Assembly (NCBI GenBank): GCA_030447665.1
Contig: JAUJOJ010000007.1
Coordinates: 92,711-156,710 of the forward strand
Length of the DNA: 64,000 nucleotides
Direction: 5' to 3'
Origin: Allosphingosinicella sp.
GTDB taxonomy: Bacteria > Pseudomonadota > Alphaproteobacteria > Sphingomonadales > Sphingomonadaceae
Of the stretch, positions 58,461 to 64,000 are shown piece by piece. Both the position numbers and the translations under genes were made by a program. Under the pieces are notes generated by a model. That model had not been told where the DNA came from, ran no database searches, and was given only the letters and a program-made list of their open reading frames with translations. Numbering within the stretch: position 1 is the stretch's first letter; each line of letters starts with the position of its first letter.

Positions 58461-59145
58461 TCATCGGCCCAGCATTCCAAACAGGCCCGCAAGCACCGGA
58501 TCGCCGATAGAGGATGGGTCGGCCCTGATTGCCGCTTCCTCGCGGCCGATTGCCCGGTAGATGGCGTCGGCGCTCCGGCCCGCAACATGGCTCTGCAGCC
58601 CTGTGAAGTCGATGCCGGTGGCCACTTGCAGCGCGCGGCTGACGATGCCGTTGTCGAGCATTCGCAGCGCATTGCCGACGCCCGGAAAGATCGTGTCTAC
58701 GATGGCATTACCCATGCTGCGCTGGAGATAACCGGTCGCTGCGGTGGGACCGCCGCGCACCAGCGACACGGCGTCGGCGACCGTCATGGTGCGGATCGTA
58801 TCGTAGACGACTGGGGCTGCCGCCTCCGCCGCCCGCGAAGCCGCATTGTTCACCAGCCTCAGCAACCGGTCCTGCACCAGACCCACCCCGAGCAGCCCCG
58901 ACAGCGCATTCGCTACCGCATTGCCACCAAGCTGCGGCGGGACGGGTATCCGGGTGAGTTCGTCCGCGAAAATCCGTTATCCTGCAGCAGGCGCGAAAAG
59001 GCACGTTGGGACGAGATGGTGAGCAGCCGTCTGATGGCGTCTTCGAAGCCGAAGCCGCCGAGGCCGGTGGCGCATCCGGGCAAGGCGAGGAGCGGAAGGA
59101 AAGGCCGGCGCCGATCAGCGCACGGCGAGTGAAGGAAGGGTCCAC
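58461..59145 (-). CDS. DUF4197 domain lipoprotein, frameshifted
   Basis: Start MDPSFTRRALIGAGLSF, then LPLLALPGCATGLGG (lipobox-like LPGC) and FGFEDAIRRLLTISSQRAF in a second frame, then FADELTRIPVPPQLGGNAV-like sequence and LLGVGLVQDRLLRLVNNAA, APVVYDTIRTMTVADAVSLV, AATGYLQRSMGNAI in a third. These are the blocks of DUF4197 proteins, of unknown function. Breaks near 59,105 and 58,970. About 225 residues when joined. Confidence 0.75.
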
Positions 59146-59261
59146 ACGCTTGACTCCTTATAACAGGGCCGAAACCATCAGGCGCAACGCGCCTCGCCTC
59201 GGGCCGTTCAATTCTCGGGGGCGTCATTGTCTTTGGCTGCCGAGACTCGATCTAGCGGCGG

Positions 59262-61469
59262 ATGAACCGCGTTCGAGTCCTCCTCCTCAATGCCGCGCTT
59301 GGGCCGCTCGATTATCGGGTGCCGCAGGGGATGCAGGCCGTGGCGGGTTCGATCGTGGTCGCCCCGCTCGGGCCGCGGCAGGAGACCGGCGTCGTCTGGG
59401 ATGCCGAGCGGCTGGAAACGCAGGAGGTCGGCGACAACCGGCTCCGCCCGCTCCTCCAGGTCCACGATGTGCCGCCGCTCGCCGAGCCGCTCCGCCGCCT
59501 GATCGACTGGACGTCGGATTATTATCTGGCGCCGATCGGCGCCGTTCTCAGGATGACCCTTCCCTCGTCGAGCGCGCTGGACGGCGCCCGCACCGTCACG
59601 GAATATCGGGCTAACGGGCGCGTGCCCGAGCGGCTGACGCCGCAGCGGCAGCAGGCGCTCGACCGGATCGGCGAGCGGCAGGGACTGGTGCGGGAACTCG
59701 CCCTGGCCGGTGACGTCTCCGACGGCGTGATCCGCGGACTGGTGAAGGCGGGCGCGATCGAGGCCGTCGAGGTCTCCGTCGACGACCCCTTCCCCCGCCC
59801 GGATCCCGACTATCACCCGCCCCGCCTCGAAGGCGCCCAGCGCGCGGCCGCACGCGAGTTCGTCACGGCGGTCCAGGCGGCGCGAATTCGCGCCCTTCCT
59901 GCTCCACGGCGTCACCGGATCGGGCAAGACGGAAGTATATTTCGAAGCCGTCGCCGAGGCGATCCGAATGGGCCGACAGACGCTCGTCCTGCTCCCGGAA
60001 ATCGCGCTCACCGAGCCGTTCCTGAAGCGCTTCACCAGCCGCTTCGGATGCGAACCCGTCGCCTGGCATTCGGGCCTTCGCCAATCCCAGCGCCGCCGCG
60101 CCTGGCGCGCGATTGCTTGCGGTGATGCAAGGGTGGTGGTCGGCGCCCGCTCCGCACTGTTCCTCCCCTACCGAGACCTCGGCCTGATTGTCGTCGATGA
60201 AGCCCACGAGACCAGCTTCAAGCAGGAGGAAGGCGTCCAATATCACGCCCGCGACGTGGCGGTGATGCGCGCCAAGCTCGAAAAGGTGCCGGCGATCCTC
60301 GCCTCGGCGACGCCCGCGATCGAAACGCGCCACATGGCCGAGATCGGCGTCTACAAGGAGATGAAGCTGCCGGACCGGTTCGGGGTGGCCGAGATGCCCG
60401 ACATCGCGGCCATCGACCTTATCCAGGACCCGCCGCCGCGCGGCGCTGGCTTGCCCCTACCCTGGTCCGCGAGCTCGAAGCGAACCTGGAACGCGGCGAA
60501 CAGTCGCTGCTGTTCCTCAACCGCCGCGGCTACGCCCCGCTCACCCTCTGCCGTGCCTGCGGGCACCGCTTCCAGTGCCCGAACTGCACCGCCTGGATGG
60601 TCGAGCATCGGCTGGTGAGCCGCCTCGCCTGCCATCATTGCGGCCATATGATGCCGCCGCCGCGCGCCTGCCCCGAATGCCAGGAAGTGGACAGCCTGGT
60701 GCCGGTCGGCCCCGGCGTCGAGCGCATCGCCGACGAGGTCCAGGCGCTTTTCCCGGACGCGCGCACGGCGATCGTCACCTCGGACACCATCTGGTCGCCC
60801 GCCAAGGCGGCAGAATTCGTCGGCCGCATGGAAGCGGGCGCGATCGACATCGTCGTCGGGACGCAGCTCGTCACCAAGGGCTATCATTTCCCGAACCTCA
60901 CCTTGGTCGGGGTGGTCGACGCGGATCTCGGCCTTTCCGGCGGCGACCTTCGCGCCGCCGAGCGCAGCTTCCAGCAGATCAGCCAGGTCTCCGGCCGCGC
61001 CGGCCGCGGCGAGAAGCCGGGCCGCGTCCTTGTCCAGACGCACGAGCCCGCCGCTCCCGTCATTGCCGCGCTCGTCAGCGGCGATGCCGAAGGCTTTTAC
61101 GAAGCCGAGACCGAGGCCCGGCACGAGGCCGCCATGCCGCCCTTCGGCCGGCTCGCCGGCATCATCGTCTCATCGGAGGATCTCGGGCAAGCGGCCGAGG
61201 CGGCGCCGCTCATCGGCCGCACGGCGCCGCGCGTCGAGAACATGGCCGTCTTCGGCCCCGCCCCCGCTCCGCTCGCGATGCTCCGCGGCCGCCACCGCCA
61301 GCGGCTCCTCGTCCACGCCTCCCGCTCGCTGCCCGTCCAGGACATCATCCGCGACTGGCTCGGCAAGCTCGACTGGCCGCGCGGCGTGCGGGTGGCGGTG
61401 GACGTCGATCCTTATTCCTTTTTGTACCCCGGAGACACGTATCCGTCTGATATTCATCAAATTCCCTGA
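59262..61469 (+). CDS. priA: Primosomal protein N' (replication restart helicase), frameshifted twice
   Basis: PriA binds stalled forks and loads DnaB. N-terminal DNA-binding part [20 protein letters not shown]; Walker [24 protein letters not shown]-type box [17 protein letters not shown]; zinc cysteines [22 protein letters not shown] and ACPECQE; helicase C-terminal [20 protein letters not shown] and [14 protein letters not shown]. Breaks near 59,885 (before the Walker A block) and near 60,455 (between DPPPR and [14 protein letters not shown]). Important for viability; sequence indels likely. Divergent from the DUF4197 gene. Confidence 0.93.
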
Positions 61470-61491
61470 TCGTGTTGGGTCGGTGGGGCTG

Positions 61492-63040
61492 ATGGGTCGC
61501 TGGTTGCTCGCTTTCTTTCTCGCCTGGGCGGCTGCCGGGCCAGCGCAGGCGGCCTGGCGCGAGGTCAGCACCGATCATTTCGTCATCTATTCCGAGCAAA
61601 GCGCCGGCGCTCAAGGAGTTCGCAATCCGGCTCGAGCGTTACGACAAGGCGATGCGCCTGCTACGAAACATGCCCGACGAGCCGATCGGGGACGCCAACC
61701 GATTGACGATCTACGTCGTGCGGGATCTGGGCGCGGTGCGGAAGCTCCATGGTTCAGGCGGCTCCAAAAGTGGTTACGGCATTGCAGGCTTCTATATCCC
61801 CCGCGCGGAAGGCTCCGTGGCGATCACGCCGCGCGCACCGCTGGCGGCAACGATAAGTTCGATCTCGATGCGGAAACGGTGCTGCTGCACGAATATGCGC
61901 ACCACTTCATGATGCAGAATTTTCCCGGCGCCTTTCCCGCTCTGGTTCATCGAGGGCTTCGCCGAGTTTCATTCGACTGCAAAATTCGAGGCCGACGGCG
62001 CTGTCGGGATCGGCGCGCCGGCCCTGCACCGCGCTTACGGTCTCGTTTTGGGTGACAAGCTGCCCATCGAGAAAATGATGGCCAATGACGGAAGTCAGCT
62101 CACCGCCGCGCACGGTCTCTTACGGGCGCGGCTGGCTGCTCACCCATTCCTGACCTTCGAGCCGTCGCGCAAGGGGCAGCTCACAACCTATATCGCTAAG
62201 CTGAATGAGGGCCTGGGCGGCCTGGATGCAGCAAAGGCGGCGTTTGGCGACCTGAAGCAGCTCGACAAGGATCTTGACCGCTATCTGATGCGCTCACGGA
62301 TGAGTTATTGGCGGCTTCCGCCCGCCAAGTTCGCGTCGGCGAGATCAAGGTTCCGCATCTCGTCTCCAGCCGAAAACGCCGTGATGGAGCTGAAGATCCG
62401 CTCGCGCCGCGGCGTCGACGAGGCTCAAGCCAAAAGCTGCTTGCCGCTCGTTCGACGGGCTGCCGCGCAATTTCCGAAGGACCCCTTCGCGCAGGCGACG
62501 CTGGCGGAGGCGGAATATGATGCAGGCTATTTCGCCGAGGCCGAAGCGGCCGCCGACCGTGCGCTCGCGGCCAACCCGAAATCGTCGACGCGCTCATCTA
62601 CAAGGCGCGGGCCCGGATGAACGCGGCCGTGAACAGCCAAGTCACGGACAATGCGCCAGTGGAATACGATCCGCAAGGTGATCGTCGCAGCCAACCAGGC
62701 CGATCCGGACGATCCCGAACCCCTTATCCTCTTCTACCGGAGCTTCATCGCCCAAGGCATCGCGCCGACGAAGAACGCCGTCCAGGGACTGGTCACCGCC
62801 TCTGACGCCGCTCCCCAGGACAAGGGGTTGCGGATGATGGTGGCCATGCAGATGTTGAAGGACGGAAAGGTCGCCGACGCGCGCAACGCGCTGAGGCCGA
62901 TCGCCTTCGATCCTCATGGCGGTGAAATGGGCGAGGCCGCCGGCGCTGATCCTCGCGAAACTGGAATGCCGGCGGGCCAAGGCCGCGCTGGAAGGCTCCT
63001 CCAGCCGCCGCGCGAGAACAAAAGCGACGAGGACCCTGAA
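61492..63040 (+). CDS. Exported zinc peptidase-like (HEXXH) protein with TPR-like repeats, many frameshifts
   Basis: ATG at 61,492 gives a signal peptide MGRWLLAFFLAWAAAGPAQA. The mature part begins WREVSTDHFVIYSEQ, then SGYGIAGFYIPRAEGSVAI, TVLLHEYAHHFMM (HEXXH zinc motif), LWFIEGFAEFHST-type third-ligand block, and LTHFLTFEPSRKGQLTTYI. The C-terminal third has TPR-like helices (AQATLAEAEYDAGYFAEAEA, DKGLRMMVAMQMLKDGKVAD). At least six frame breaks (near 61,605, 61,850, 61,930, 62,125, 62,320, 62,585, 62,660, 62,930). The end is approximate. Confidence 0.65.
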
Positions 63041-63046
63041 GCTGAC

Positions 63047-64000
63047 TCATCAGCGTTTCTTCGGCCTCTTCCAGCTCAGCAGCGCGCTTGCGATCCAGCC
63101 CGTAGGCGTAGCCGCCGAGCGAGCCGTCGCCGCGGCGGGCGCGGTGGCAGGGGATGAGCATGGCGATCTTGTTCGCCCCGCAGCGCGGTGCCCGCCGCCC
63201 TCGCCGCGCCGGGCTTGCCCGCCCGCGCCGCAAGCGCCGCATAGCTGAGGCTCTCCCCGGCGGGATGCGGGAAAGCTCGCGCCACACCGCCTCCTGGAAG
63301 GCGGTCCCGCGACGTCGAGCGGCAGGTCGTGCGCTCGCCCGGCCCATTCACCGCCGCGACGGTGCGCCTGACGAGATCGGCCATGATCTCGGCGCCCTCC
63401 TCGATCCGCGCGTCAGGAAAGCGCCGGCGAGGTCCTCCTCGCCTTCGTCGAAGGACAAGCGGCAGATGCCCTTGTCGGTCGCCGCCACCAGCATGGTGCC
63501 GAGATCGGTGCTGGCCTCCGCCCAGCGGATCGTCTCACCCCGACCGCCGTCACGCCGGGTGGAGGGTCATGCCGAGCCGCGCCTTGGCGTCGGCGTAGAA
63601 GCGCCCCGGCCCGGAATAGCCCGCGTCGTATATCGCGTCGGTCACTCTTCCATTCCTTTCAAGGCTCATCGCCATGCTCTTCGCGCGCTTCGCGCGAGCA
63701 TATTCGGCAGGCGTTACGCCGGTCGCGCGCTTGAACAGCCGGTGGAAATGGTGCGGCGAATAACCGGCAGCTTCGGCCAGCTTCTCCAGCGAGACCGGCT
63801 CCTCGACCCGCTCGATCAATGCCAGCGCCCTTTCCATCGCCGCCGCCTCCCGCGTCACCTCGTCCGGCCTGCAACGCAGGCACGGGCGCAGCCCGGCCGC
63901 CGCGGCTGCGGTTGCGGAGGCGAAGAAGCGGACATTCTCCTGCCTTGGGTGGCGCGCCGCGCAAGAGGGGCCGGCAATAGATGCCGGTCGTCAGCACGCC
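63047..64000 (-). CDS. ada: Ada: bifunctional regulator/O6-methylguanine-DNA methyltransferase, frameshifted, 5' end outside window
   Basis: Repairs methylated DNA and activates its own gene. From the start side: TTGIYCRP (first zinc Cys; a further Cys pair follows in another frame), AraC-type HTH (LEKLAEAAGYSPHHFHRLFK, VTDAIYDAGYSGPGRFYADA), then GTMLVAATDKGICRLSFDEG, FQEAVWRELSRIPPG, ESLSYAALAARAGKP and AMLIPCHRARRGDGSLGGY with the methyl-acceptor Cys. Breaks near 63,860, 63,560, 63,420, 63,310 and 63,170. The first few residues lie beyond 64,000; the stop is placed only approximately. Confidence 0.8.

Overview
This is a GC-rich stretch (roughly two thirds G+C by eye) of an alphaproteobacterial chromosome, most likely a member of the Sphingomonadales. 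That is an inference from gene content and style: a UPF0262 gene (an alphaproteobacterial family), a split glycine dehydrogenase (gcvPA/gcvPB) behind a tandem glycine riboswitch, a cpa/tad pilus locus, a KaiC-like ATPase next to a hybrid kinase, and palindromic repeats typical of this group. The content is housekeeping plus ordinary accessory genes. I found no phage, transposase, integrase, CRISPR array, toxin-antitoxin pair or defence island.

Layout. 1-7,180 is a badly broken zone: an M28 peptidase, a truncated S9 peptidase, a decayed second M28 copy, remnants of agmatine deiminase, a frameshifted N-carbamoylputrescine amidase, a uracil-DNA glycosylase remnant, a broken folK, a tRNA-Lys with a damaged T arm and about 1 kb with only membrane-protein remnants. 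7,180-8,250 holds a PAP2 phosphatase, a small acidic protein and a REP-like palindrome. 8,233-14,378 (minus) is a tightly coupled glycine-cleavage operon, riboswitch-gcvT-gcvH-methyltransferase-gcvPA-gcvPB-DUF938 methyltransferase. 14,562-18,778 carries a lipoprotein, ispH, rnhA, a FAD oxidoreductase and a lipase-like hydrolase. 18,790-25,972 (plus) is the Tad pilus locus cpaA-cpaB-cpaC-cpaD-cpaE-tadB-tadC, with no cpaF ATPase and no Flp pilin in the window. 26,112-32,633 has a small membrane protein, ppdK, glyS and glyQ; glyS carries in-frame palindromic insertions and a low-GC segment.

32,718-41,716 holds a TraB/GumN lipoprotein, the overlapping otsB-GH15-otsA operon (trehalose), an SH3 protein, a 2OG-Fe(II) oxygenase, a nitronate-monooxygenase-like enzyme and a glycosyltransferase. 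41,824-46,256 contains an Lrp regulator, a partial tandem duplication, a hybrid histidine kinase and a two-domain KaiC-like protein. 46,388-53,227 has an M24 peptidase, a hydrolase, selO, astD and dnaB. 53,332-59,145 has UPF0262, a GH25 lysozyme, dcd, a DUF1440-like protein, a deletion remnant of an FMN reductase, DoxX, an EAL/receiver pair, a CBS-domain gene behind an EcfG-like promoter, and a DUF4197 gene. 59,262-64,000 has priA, a zinc-peptidase/TPR protein and ada (cut by the window end).

Data-quality caution. About twenty otherwise complete genes, including essential ones (dnaB, priA, glyS), are broken by one or a few single-base shifts while their sequence on both sides of the break stays conserved. 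This is best read as uncorrected indels in the assembly, clustered at about 1.4-7.9, 26.4-28.5, 46.4-49.2 and 58-64 kb, not as mass gene decay. Frame breaks are reported where seen; such genes are typed CDS when both halves are complete and pseudogene when large parts are missing or scrambled.
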